From: JAPUDQ01 sp964535835
Lineage (GTDB): Bacteria > Patescibacteriota > Saccharimonadia > Saccharimonadales > Saccharimonadaceae
Length of the DNA: 29,078 nt
Direction of reading: 5' to 3'
Assembly (NCBI GenBank): GCA_964535835.1
Contig: CAZHUZ010000008.1
Span: 1-29,078, forward strand
How positions within the stretch are numbered: position 1 is the stretch's first letter; the number at the start of each line of letters is the position of its first letter. The notes under the pieces were generated by a model. It made no database searches. It had not been told where the DNA came from and was given only the letters and a program-made list of their open reading frames with translations. A program made the position numbers and the translations under genes. Of this stretch, positions 1 through 7,117 are shown in pieces.

Positions 1-1
1 C

Positions 2-44
2 ACCAACGAAAAATGAGATCGCATAGATCTCATTTTTCGTTGGT
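2..44. terminator. Bidirectional hairpin terminator after the SBP operon
   Basis: A perfect 19-bp inverted repeat (2-20 and 26-44) encloses a 5-nt loop. Within the stem, the GATCTCA arm is followed by five T, and the mirror arm is preceded by five A. Transcripts from either side would therefore end in a hairpin plus U-run. It lies 14 nt past the stop codon of the minus-strand substrate-binding protein gene and probably ends that operon. Confidence 0.75.
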
Positions 45-57
45 AAACATAGATTAA

Positions 58-1854
58 CTAAGGTGAAGCGTAACGCTGCGCGGACTCTATAGTCCACAAA
101 TCAACCAGTCGATAGCGACCAGTACGATTAACAACTGATGTCGACACTTGGATTGACTTAACGGATGGTGAGGTCACATAGTGAAGCTGTGGTTGATAGA
201 GCGCAATCGCTGGAGTATCTTCAAGCCACGCATTGGCAAAAAGATCATATTTAGGCAAACGCGCGCTCAACTCTAATCGTAATTGAGCACTGGCAAGAGC
301 GTCGCTAGCAATACTTGACTTATAGTTAGATAGGTTGAGGCCGCGTGGATCTGCCTGAGATGTATGCCAATATGCAAATACATCAGGGTCTGCCCCCAGC
401 TCCAACTCATACACTAATACATCATAGTTACGGGGCACGATCACCGTTTGCTGGAAAGCATCTGGGTTGAAAAGCGTCATTACGACAGTAGCGCCGACTG
501 CTTCCCATTGTTTTTTCAATTGTTCGGTAATGACTGGATAATCACCTGTCTTGATACTAACGAGGTTTATTGTCAATGGCTTGCCGTCTTTGCTTCGTTT
601 GCCAGACGCGTCAGCTTTCCAGCCGGCTTGATCGAGTAGCTCTGCGGATTTTTTGCTATCAAAACCTGCTTGGCGTTTCGTAGCCATAGACGGTAATTGA
701 TTGGTCGTCAAAGGACCTTCGAGCACCGACGCATAGCCTCCGAGATTTTTGATAATTGCTTTACGATCTGTAGCTTGGAGAAATGCTTTTCTGACAGTTT
801 TGTCAGCAAAAATTGGCGAATCATTATTGAAAAATGCATACATACCATTGAGCATCAGTGTCCGATATACGATATCATCAGGGCGTTCGTGGACGATGTC
901 AGCTACTTCTTTGCTCGTAAAGTCTGTACCTGCATTTATTTCTTGCTGCAGTAATGCTTTTTTGATTTGAGAAGTTTCTTTAAAAACGTGCAGCTGAAAC
1001 TTATCAAGTTTTGGTCGCCCACGAACATAATGGTCATAGGCTGCAAGATATAATATTGAGCGACCTTCATCAGGATCTATGATTTGCATATGACTAAACT
1101 CAAACGGTCCAGTACCAACTGGTTCTCTGTTAAAATCCGACTCACGCAAGCTCTCAGGAGCCGTACTACTCAAAATATGTCGTGGCAAAATGCCAAATGT
1201 CAACGCGTGCGGAAACCCAGCATAGACACGACTCAGATCAAACGCTACTGATGTTTCCGAAAGCCTCACGATCTTGATTTGTGACCAACTACTATACAGT
1301 GGCGACCTGACTAATGGATTTTTCATCAGATTGACCGTAAACATGACATCTTCAACCGTAACAGGCGTCCCGTCGTGCCATTTGAGTCCTTTTCGAAGGT
1401 CTACTATATACCGTTTGCCACCGTTTTCAGCTCGCCACGTCTCGGCAAGCTCACCCCTGAGATGACCTGTTGAGTCGTAGTTGAGAAGACTCGAAAAAAC
1501 GAGCCGCGAAGCCGATAGTTCTGCCTGAGACCGAGCAAGAATCGGATTAATTGTCTCCAGAGGACCAACAACACCTTCTGCGTAGACACCACCCGCAACT
1601 GGAGCCTCGAATGAATATGACTTTTGATACCCCATTAACTGCAATGCACTAACAGCGATGAGTAGTCCGACAACGACGAGCCAGCCGAGCGCATGACGAC
1701 GAACCGACTTTATGTTGTCAAAACGATCAACGATAAATTTCTTGGCATGACTGACAGAGACTTCTTCTAGCTTACGCGCATTGCGACGCAACTGACCACG
1801 TCTCGGCTTTAATTTGGCAAAGATCTGCCTAGATTTCTTATCTTTTTCTTCCAC
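58..1854 (-). CDS. Membrane-anchored peptide ABC transporter substrate-binding protein (SBP family 5, OppA-like)
   Basis: 598 residues matching the SBP_bac_5 family, extracellular solute-binding proteins for oligopeptides, nickel or similar ligands. Family-typical stretches include an early GPLETINP segment, the LRKGLKWHDGTPVTVEDVMF motif near residues 154-173, and NREPVGTGPFEF near 245-256. There is no lipobox. Instead a basic cytoplasmic tail of about 55 residues precedes one membrane helix (about 56-74), so the domain is tethered outside the cell by a signal anchor. It starts with GTG, 4 nt after the secG stop, with an AGGTGG-type ribosome site overlapping that stop. No permease or ATPase of an Opp system lies in the window, so the transporter partners are elsewhere or absent. 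Ligand unknown. Confidence 0.85.
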   Translation of the reverse strand: MEEKDKKSRQIFAKLKPRRGQLRRNARKLEEVSVSHAKKFIVDRFDNIKSVRRHALGWLVVVGLLIAVSALQLMGYQKSYSFEAPVAGGVYAEGVVGPLETINPILARSQAELSASRLVFSSLLNYDSTGHLRGELAETWRAENGGKRYIVDLRKGLKWHDGTPVTVEDVMFTVNLMKNPLVRSPLYSSWSQIKIVRLSETSVAFDLSRVYAGFPHALTFGILPRHILSSTAPESLRESDFNREPVGTGPFEFSHMQIIDPDEGRSILYLAAYDHYVRGRPKLDKFQLHVFKETSQIKKALLQQEINAGTDFTSKEVADIVHERPDDIVYRTLMLNGMYAFFNNDSPIFADKTVRKAFLQATDRKAIIKNLGGYASVLEGPLTTNQLPSMATKRQAGFDSKKSAELLDQAGWKADASGKRSKDGKPLTINLVSIKTGDYPVITEQLKKQWEAVGATVVMTLFNPDAFQQTVIVPRNYDVLVYELELGADPDVFAYWHTSQADPRGLNLSNYKSSIASDALASAQLRLELSARLPKYDLFANAWLEDTPAIALYQPQLHYVTSPSVKSIQVSTSVVNRTGRYRLVDLWTIESAQRYASP

Positions 1855-1858
1855 CCAC

Positions 1859-2080
1859 CTACCCTATGAGTAGCCCTGCTAATATCGACATCACGAAGAT
1901 AACAGCCAGTACAATTGTTGCCTCGTAGAGGCTTTTGTCGATACCACGACGTGTTGTGTAGAGCTCACCTGAGCTACCAAAACCAGCTCCAAGTGTTGCG
2001 CCACGAGCTTGCAGCAAAATAAAGAGCACCATGATAGCCCCTGAAACGACGATAATTATATGTAAAATATCATTAGTCAC
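1859..2080 (-). CDS. secG: Preprotein translocase subunit SecG
   Basis: 73 residues with the SecG pattern: a first membrane helix (about 5-23), a loop starting LLQARGATLGAGFGSSGE, and a second helix (about 53-72). SecG is the small accessory subunit of the SecYEG channel in the cytoplasmic membrane and stimulates export. The start is GTG at 2080, preceded by GGGAG 7 nt upstream; this makes the gene overlap the end of the upstream holin-family gene by 8 nt. The substrate-binding protein gene follows after 4 nt, so all three are probably one transcript. Confidence 0.9.
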   Translation of the reverse strand: MTNDILHIIIVVSGAIMVLFILLQARGATLGAGFGSSGELYTTRRGIDKSLYEATIVLAVIFVMSILAGLLIG

Positions 2081-2465
2081 GTATGTACTCCCTAGTTGTG
2101 TATCTATCCATTATACCGCTTAATACGTAATTCGCCACACTGACAATCATACCGGCCAAAATTGCACCTGGGAAGAAATCTATTTTGATAGCCGGGACAA
2201 GCGCTATAGCGATGTATACCAGTAGGCCATTCACGACCAACATAAAGAGGCCAAGCGTCAGTAAAATTGCCGGCAGTGAGAGGATGACGATAATAGGACG
2301 CAGCAGTACATTGACGAGCGATAGCGCCAGACCTGCTAACAGAAAGGTCGCAAACCCCGATGAACTACTCGCAAAATCACCAGTCGATAATATACGAACT
2401 GCTGCCCATAACGCTGCAGAGTTGACCAGCCAACGTAGCAAAAACATCGCAAATTGCTTTTTCAT
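2073..2465 (-). CDS. Phage holin family membrane protein (superfamily IV, 4-TM)
   Basis: 130 residues, almost entirely hydrophobic, with four predicted helices. The middle carries the LVNVLLRPIIVILSLPAILLTLGLF pattern, typical of the Phage_holin_4_2 family (YvlD-like proteins). Members are common chromosomal membrane proteins, and lytic activity is not implied. Function is unknown. It has its own promoter-like extended -10 (TGC TATACT at 2476-2484) 10 nt before the ATG, so the unit holin-secG-SBP can be transcribed apart from uvrC. Confidence 0.8.
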   Translation of the reverse strand: MKKQFAMFLLRWLVNSAALWAAVRILSTGDFASSSSGFATFLLAGLALSLVNVLLRPIIVILSLPAILLTLGLFMLVVNGLLVYIAIALVPAIKIDFFPGAILAGMIVSVANYVLSGIMDRYTTREYIRD

Positions 2466-2475
2466 ATATATCTTT

Positions 2476-2484
2476 AGTATAGCA
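2476..2484 (-). promoter_or_regulatory. Extended -10 promoter for the holin-secG-SBP operon
   Basis: On the minus strand the sequence reads TGC TATACT, then 10 nt, then ATG at 2465. The same extended -10 form recurs before several other genes here. Transcription would start about 3 nt before the ATG. Confidence 0.55.
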
Positions 2485-2496
2485 AAATGCCCATGG

Positions 2497-4104
2497 CTAG
2501 CCTACAGTTTCCTCAGCATGAAACCATTGATAGACACGCTCGCCGAGGCGCTTACCAAGTACCGCTGATAGTTGCTCCTGATCTGCCAATTTGACGCCCT
2601 GTCCGCTACCAAAGCTCGTGATTAGTTTTTTACGGGTTGCTGCGCCCACGCCCGGAATATCATCGAGAATACTTTTCGTCGCAGCTTTACGCTTAAGCGT
2701 GCTGTGATAACTGACGGCAAATCGATGTGATTCATTGCGGATACGCTGCAGGAGCTTCACTATGTGACTATTTTTGGGCAATGTCACCAAAACAAAATCC
2801 TCACTCATCTCTATACCAGGGCAAGATCCGTCATCGGTATACTGCGTGACGTATTTTGACTCAAGCGCCTTACCACCGAGTGACATTGCATATGGTTCAT
2901 CAAATGGATTACCTTGTCGTGACCAGGCACGTATAGCGTCGACATCGAGTGTGACGTGCGAACGCGCCGTGTGGACAACGATTTGCTCATCACGTTTTGC
3001 GAGGCCAATTACTGGGATCTTCACATTTAGTTCATCCAATGCATCGAGTGCAGCACCGAGCTGTCCCTTGCCGCCATCTATCAGTAGCAGATCCGGCATC
3101 GGCCAATCACTGTGTCGACCACTAAACCTCCTGCGCATCGTCTCGTTCATATGACCAAAGTCATTGTTACCCGGTAGCTGCATTTTAAATTTTCGATACT
3201 GTGATTTGTCTGCCAGACCGTTTGTCGCCACTACCATGCTCGCAACATTGTTTGTGCCACTCATATGCGAGATGTCGTAGCCTTCGATACGTTTAGGTGC
3301 GTCAGGTAGACCGAGTAGATTCTTTAGCCCCGCCAAACCGTGATCTTTGCTAATATCCATAAACTCACGATCCGAAAATATGATCTGGTGACCAAGTTGC
3401 TTGAGATCTCGTAGTCGATTTCGCAACACCGCTGCCTGTTCAAACTTATACTCGGCACTAAGCATTTTCATATCACGCTCAAGCTCACGAGCAAGCGTTT
3501 TGCGCTCACCTTTGAGATACCTGATAAGCTTTTTAAGCGTTTTACGATATTCTTCAGATGTTGTTTTTTGTGCTTCAACCCCAGGACATAAACCAATATG
3601 ATACTGGAGACAAAGCTTGTTCGGCATACGTTCATGAGTACTATACGGAAAAACTCGTCGTAGATACCTCAGCGCTTTTTTAACAGCGTAGCCGTTATAA
3701 TATGGACCAAAATACGTTGCACCGTCGTCCAACGGACCACGCGTAAATGTCACTGCGGGATAGGCTTCGTTCATCGGGATACGTACATAGAGCTGAGATT
3801 TGTCGTCGCGCAGCAGCACGTTATACCGCGGCATATAGCGTTTGATCATCTCCGACTCGAGAAATAGTGCATCGATCTCGGTCTCGACCTCTACCCAATC
3901 TGTATCGGTGATTTCTGCGACAAGCGCATCAGTCTTGGCATCTCGGAGGCGTGATGCCTGAAAATATTGCCGAACACGATTGCGGAGATTGGCCGCCTTA
4001 CCGACATAAATAATCTCGCCACTAGAGGATTTATGGAAATAAACTCCCGGATTTTTCGGAAGATTTAGTAGTTTTTTTGACAACGTGACTGAAATCTGAC
4101 TCAT
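2497..4104 (-). CDS. uvrC: Excinuclease ABC subunit C
   Basis: UvrC makes both incisions around a lesion in nucleotide excision repair, acting with UvrA (also here, 24009-26819) and UvrB. Domains in order: GIY-YIG nuclease (NPGVYFHKSSSGEIIYVGKA at about 17-36), a UVR motif (about 207-240), the RNase H-like nuclease (YDISHMSGT and DLLLIDGGKGQLG), and a helix-hairpin-helix (DDIPGVGAATRKKL). I chose ATG at 4104 over the in-frame GTG 6 nt upstream, because AAGGGG sits 5 nt before this ATG. At 535 residues it is shorter than the roughly 600 usual for the family, but every domain is present. Confidence 0.95.
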   Translation of the reverse strand: MSQISVTLSKKLLNLPKNPGVYFHKSSSGEIIYVGKAANLRNRVRQYFQASRLRDAKTDALVAEITDTDWVEVETEIDALFLESEMIKRYMPRYNVLLRDDKSQLYVRIPMNEAYPAVTFTRGPLDDGATYFGPYYNGYAVKKALRYLRRVFPYSTHERMPNKLCLQYHIGLCPGVEAQKTTSEEYRKTLKKLIRYLKGERKTLARELERDMKMLSAEYKFEQAAVLRNRLRDLKQLGHQIIFSDREFMDISKDHGLAGLKNLLGLPDAPKRIEGYDISHMSGTNNVASMVVATNGLADKSQYRKFKMQLPGNNDFGHMNETMRRRFSGRHSDWPMPDLLLIDGGKGQLGAALDALDELNVKIPVIGLAKRDEQIVVHTARSHVTLDVDAIRAWSRQGNPFDEPYAMSLGGKALESKYVTQYTDDGSCPGIEMSEDFVLVTLPKNSHIVKLLQRIRNESHRFAVSYHSTLKRKAATKSILDDIPGVGAATRKKLITSFGSGQGVKLADQEQLSAVLGKRLGERVYQWFHAEETVG

Positions 4105-4127
4105 AATCACCCCTTATTATCTCACAA

Positions 4128-4157
4128 ATATTATGAAATAAACACAATCTCTATCAA
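4128..4157 (-). promoter_or_regulatory. Promoter of uvrC
   Basis: On the minus strand TTGATA (4152-4157), an 18-nt spacer and TAATAT (4128-4133) form a sigma70-type promoter. It lies about 24 nt upstream of the uvrC ATG, with the AAGGGG ribosome site in between. Confidence 0.55.
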
Positions 4158-4232
4158 TATTGACATCTATTGATTATTATTGTGATTTGTAATATTATGT
4201 AAGTCAGTCGTGTTAGGAGGTGGTAGCAAGGC

Positions 4233-4263
4233 TCCGAAGAACTATTGGTTTTTCGGAATTTTT
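4233..4263 (+). terminator. Intrinsic terminator or attenuator in the island leader
   Basis: A 10-bp stem (4233-4242 with 4248-4257, one G-U pair) with loop TATTG is followed by A then five T (4259-4263) and a pyrimidine-rich stretch. On the plus strand this has the form of an intrinsic terminator. It lies 210 nt upstream of the first island gene and could end a short leader transcript begun near 4160, or act as an attenuator. Confidence 0.55.
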
Positions 4264-4321
4264 CCTTTTCTACCTTCCTATGCGCGTACATTGACATGTC
4301 AGAACAATAACAAGCTGTCTG

Positions 4322-4367
4322 ATGTCACGAACCAGCGTAAAAATACTTTTTTGTTGGTTCGTGGCAT
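4322..4367. repeat. Inverted repeat in the island leader
   Basis: CACGAACCA (4326-4334) pairs with TGGTTCGTG (4355-4363). The arms extend through one G-T pair to ATG/CAT at 4322-4324 and 4365-4367. The inner segment holds a further A5/T6 pairing, so the whole could fold as one long hairpin. No U-run follows, so it is not an ordinary terminator. It could be an operator or an RNA structure. Confidence 0.5.
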
Positions 4368-4460
4368 TAGATAAATGAAGTGTTAATCTCATGCAATCTG
4401 GCGTCACGATTGATGCAGTACCTCCAAAGGCAATGACGCCTCGGAGTACCAACACGATCA

Positions 4461-4472
4461 GGAGGAAACTCC
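4461..4472 (+). promoter_or_regulatory. Ribosome binding site folded in a GAAA-loop hairpin
   Basis: The 12 nt immediately before the ATG at 4473 read GGAGGAAACTCC. GGAG can pair with CTCC around a GAAA tetraloop, placing the SD GGAGG inside a hairpin that abuts the start codon. An upstream CCTCC (4421-4425), in the loop of the 4400-4440 inverted repeat, could compete for the same SD. Confidence 0.45.
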
Positions 4473-5906
4473 ATGCCATACCGCAAAGCATTGCTGCGGT
4501 GGCTGTCGCGTATGTCACTCTTCGGAGTGATCATCGGACTGGTGGGCCTCGGCCTGACAGCTCCAGCGTCCGCAGCCGTCCCAGCCACAACCGCATACAC
4601 GGGCGACACCATCACCGTCGCCTGGCGTCTCGCCGAAGGCATCCACAACCTGGCACAGCTCCGTGCTCGCCCAGGTGAGCAGCAGGATACTCCGACCATC
4701 GGAGGGCCTCCTGCCTGTTCAGACCGTGGGTGGCAGGTTGACACCTACAAGTACGACGCTGCTCACAAGCCGCTCGTCGACGCACTGGTGGCAGGTGGCA
4801 TCAACTACCTCGCACCCAAGGTGCCAAATGACGGAGCTGTGTACATCACAGCCTACGTCACGAAACCCCCGAACTGCCCCACCAATGTCACTCCGGCCGA
4901 ACCGACCATCAAGCCGGTTTGCGGCCCTGACAATGACGAAGTCAGTCTCCCGACCACCGAAGGTGTTACGTACACGCAAAGTGGATGGAAAGACAACAAG
5001 CTGACCGTCACGGCCACCGCCAAGGAGGGCTTCAAGCTCACTGGCAAGACCGAGTGGACTTTCGAAGACAAGAACGAACGATGCATCGTCACTGTAACGG
5101 CAACTGAACCGACAATTGCGCCGGTTTGTGGACCAAACAATGACGTCGTCACGCCAGCAATCACCGAGGGTGTTGACTACACCGTTGGTGATTGGAAGGA
5201 CAACAAGCTGACCGTCACGGCCACCGCCAAGGAGGGCTTCAAGCTCACTGGCAAGACCGAGTGGACTTTCGAAGACAAGAACGAGGCGTGTCCCGTTGTT
5301 GACAAGAAAGTCACACCGGGTACGCCGAGCATGACACCCATCTGCGGTCCGGAAAATGACAAGCCGAACATCCCTGCGACTGAAGGCGTCAAGTACTTCT
5401 ACAGCACATGGGACAAGGGCTGGATTCGCATCTGGGCTGTTGCCCTCGATGGCTACAAGCTCACAGGCAAGACCGAGTGGAAATTCCAGGATGTCAACGA
5501 GGAATGTCCCGTAGTGGTCAAGCCTGCAACACCGGCACCGCCCAGCGTCACTCCCGTCTGTGGCCCGAACAATGATCTCGGCTCCATGCCAACCGTCGAA
5601 GGTGTCCAGTACACCTCAAGTGGCTGGAACGACAACAAGCTCACCGTCACCGCCACCGCTCGCGATGGCTACAAGCTCGTGGGCACTTCTGAGTGGACCT
5701 TCAAGGATGAGAGCGTTGCCTGTCCCGGTGGCACTCCTCCTCCCAAGGAGATTTACCCGGTGGCATCACCGACCGATTACGAAATTACTCCGCCCGCTTG
5801 GATGACCAGCAGCTTCTGGGGCATGCTCCTGATGGCTTCTGGCCTCCTCTACGGAGCATCGTTCTTCGGCGGCCGACGTGCTGCGAAGGTCATTGCGCCT
5901 CGGTGA
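4473..5906 (+). CDS. Secreted repeat surface protein with C-terminal membrane anchor
   Basis: 477 residues. A clear signal peptide (about 1-34, cleavage after APASA) leads to a roughly 110-residue N-domain. Four tandem repeats of about 70 residues follow. Each opens with CGPxND, contains EGVxY and [FY]KL[TV]GxxEW, and closes with a second Cys exactly 54 residues after the first (C150/C204, C219/C273, C291/C345, C363/C417), so each repeat may hold one disulfide. Pro/Thr linkers join them. The C-terminus has a membrane helix (about 447-465) followed by GGRRAAK, as in cell-wall-anchored proteins, but no LPXTG is visible. The next gene is sortase-like, overlaps it by 29 nt, and may process it. 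I infer an adhesin or fibre subunit; no named family is recognised. The start is set by the SD at 4461. Confidence 0.8.
   Translation: MPYRKALLRWLSRMSLFGVIIGLVGLGLTAPASAAVPATTAYTGDTITVAWRLAEGIHNLAQLRARPGEQQDTPTIGGPPACSDRGWQVDTYKYDAAHKPLVDALVAGGINYLAPKVPNDGAVYITAYVTKPPNCPTNVTPAEPTIKPVCGPDNDEVSLPTTEGVTYTQSGWKDNKLTVTATAKEGFKLTGKTEWTFEDKNERCIVTVTATEPTIAPVCGPNNDVVTPAITEGVDYTVGDWKDNKLTVTATAKEGFKLTGKTEWTFEDKNEACPVVDKKVTPGTPSMTPICGPENDKPNIPATEGVKYFYSTWDKGWIRIWAVALDGYKLTGKTEWKFQDVNEECPVVVKPATPAPPSVTPVCGPNNDLGSMPTVEGVQYTSSGWNDNKLTVTATARDGYKLVGTSEWTFKDESVACPGGTPPPKEIYPVASPTDYEITPPAWMTSSFWGMLLMASGLLYGASFFGGRRAAKVIAPR
4992..5077 (+). repeat. 86-bp exact direct repeat, copy 1
   Basis: Identical at the DNA level to 5199-5284, in the same reading frame, 207 bp apart. 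It encodes the conserved second half of surface-protein repeat 1. The third and fourth repeats are clearly diverged, so this identity points to recent duplication or gene conversion. Confidence 0.9.
5199..5284 (+). repeat. 86-bp exact direct repeat, copy 2
   Basis: Second copy of the segment at 4992-5077, within surface-protein repeat 2. Synonymous sites are also identical across the whole 86 bp. Confidence 0.9.
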
Positions 5907-6835
5907 GTGGCGAGTTACGGTTGACCTCACTCGGCTCATTCCGGTGCTGGTGATCTTGATCGCTCTGCCAATCTTTGGGATTCTATACACCAAGGAACAG
6001 CAAGCACGTCACCAAACCCTAACGGCGCGAGTAGTGGGGGGGGGGGGGGGGGGGGGCCCCCCCCCGCCCCCCCCCCCCCCCCGCAGCCCCCCCCCCCCCC
6101 CCCCNNNNNNNNNNCCCAACGAAACCCCACCCCCCACCAAAACCCAACCGGCCCCTTTTGGGCCCGGGGGGGCCCCCGGGGCCCCCCACTGCGACACCAA
6201 GTCAACCGATCTCCCCCTCTCCAACGCCCACTCCCAGTCCATCTACCCCAACACCTTCGCCCAGTCCAACACCAACCCTGAAGCCGTTTGAACCGACCCG
6301 CTTCGCGATCGAATCAGCCGGAGTCAACGCCAAGGTCATCGGTAAACCAACCGTTACGGCCTGGAACAATTGGCTCGGCAAAGAAGTGTCATCATTTGGC
6401 GTACCTGCCAAGGGTGACATCGATCCAGTCACTGGCGAGGAGCTCAACCCTCTCGAAACCGTCGTCTGGTGGTCAAGTGGCCCAATGATTGGCGCATCGA
6501 GTAAGGTGGAAAATATCCCTGTCTACCCCATTTTGCTAGGCCATACTTCTGGCTCAGCCGATGGAGTATTCAACAAACTCGGCGACCTAAAGGCCGGCGA
6601 CAAAGCGATTATCAGTGGCGCAAGTCCTGACCAAGTTGCCCATCTCGTCGTCTTGAAGGTTTCACCGCCAGTCGACAAGAGTGATCCTTCGGCGCTTCAA
6701 CAAGCGTTGCAGTCCGCTCCGGAAGGGACAGTGGCAGCTGCGATCACCTGTAGTGGCCTGTCACAGACCTTCCAAGACGGCTCTGTGTCACATGAGAAAA
6801 ACACCGTCGTCTTTTTTGCACAGGCGACACCGTGA
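5878..6835 (+). CDS. Sortase-like transpeptidase, reading frame interrupted by assembly gap
   Basis: The N-part (5878 to about 6035, GTG start, overlapping the previous gene) encodes a short basic tail and one membrane helix (LIPVLVILIALPIFGILY). A Pro/Thr/Ser-rich linker resumes after the gap, followed by a catalytic domain from about 6286. Sortase hallmarks seen: LGHT with the presumed catalytic His codon at 6542-6544, a GVFNKLGDLKAGD segment, and AITC with the presumed catalytic Cys at 6749-6751. At the position usually held by the catalytic Arg (as EKRKIFVA in SrtA), this protein reads EKNTVVFFA, so Arg appears replaced. The two parts are in different frames only because the G/C homopolymers and N-run are unreliable; the gene is probably intact. 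The likely substrate is the preceding surface protein. Confidence 0.7.
6036..6190. other. Assembly gap with artefactual G/C homopolymers
   Basis: A 21-base G run (6036-6056), long C runs, ten N (6105-6114) and a further G/C-heavy patch to about 6190 interrupt the sortase-like gene. The flanks read as a membrane helix and a Pro/Thr/Ser linker, so the true sequence is probably a low-complexity linker that defeated sequencing. Nothing in this patch should be interpreted biologically, and its length is not reliable. Confidence 0.9.
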
Positions 6836-6890
6836 GCACGGGCATTGTGGACGGGTGGCAGCCAGCTATCCGTCCACGCCCGTGCTCACG
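6831..6890. terminator. Long GC-rich hairpin after the sortase-like gene, no U-run
   Basis: The outer stem is 13 bp (6831-6843 with 6878-6890). After a 3-nt bulge there is an 8-bp inner stem (6847-6854 with 6870-6877) and a 15-nt loop. The stop codon of the sortase-like gene (6833-6835) lies inside the first arm. No T-tract follows. It may be a U-less terminator, an RNase III site or an mRNA 3'-end protector. Confidence 0.65.
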
Positions 6891-7117
6891 CTCATACAAA
6901 TTGTTCTGGCATGTCATAACATCAATTCAATTAGTATTTTTGTTCGATGAATGATAATGAATTATTCAACATCACACACCGGACAAAAATCCGGAAGCTT
7001 TAGGCGATCGTTTAGAGCTTGCTGTTTAGTATGCCTATCGCATATTGACAGCCTTGCAACTTCACATCACTGGTAAACATCAGAAAACTCATCACTACTA
7101 GTAGAACGGAAAATGCT
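6891..7117 (+). promoter_or_regulatory. AT-rich intergenic region before the ParA-like gene
   Basis: These 227 nt contain no gene. They hold a small hairpin CCGGA/TCCGG (6979-6983 and 6990-6994), a consensus TTGACA (7045-7050), and an extended -10-like TGGTAAACA (7071-7079). The spacing between the last two (23 nt) is too long for one sigma70 promoter. A promoter for the next unit is expected here but not resolved. Confidence 0.35.

Larger units (their letters stand above)
4111..4472 (+). promoter_or_regulatory. Non-coding leader upstream of the secretion island
   Basis: This 362-nt gap between the divergent uvrC and surface-protein genes holds no credible gene. Items seen: the uvrC promoter; a consensus -35 TTGACA (4160-4165) facing right without a convincing -10; a terminator-like hairpin at 4233-4263; an inverted repeat at 4322-4367; GGCGTCA/TGACGCC (4400-4406 and 4434-4440) enclosing CCTCC; and the GGAGG ribosome site at 4461-4465. 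Composition changes from AT-rich to GC-rich near 4390. Regulation by RNA structure is plausible but not shown. Confidence 0.5.

Noticed and set aside
4270..4744. Minus-strand ORFs opposite the surface protein leader and signal peptide
   Set aside because: They have no ribosome site and no family signal, and lie antisense to a gene with a clear SD and signal peptide.
5936..6242. Gly-rich and Pro-rich reading frames around the N-run
   Set aside because: They translate artefactual G/C homopolymers next to an assembly gap.
7045..7079. TTGACA plus TGGTAAACA as the promoter of the ParA-like gene
   Set aside because: The spacer of 23 nt is too long for a sigma70 promoter. It is kept only as part of the intergenic description.
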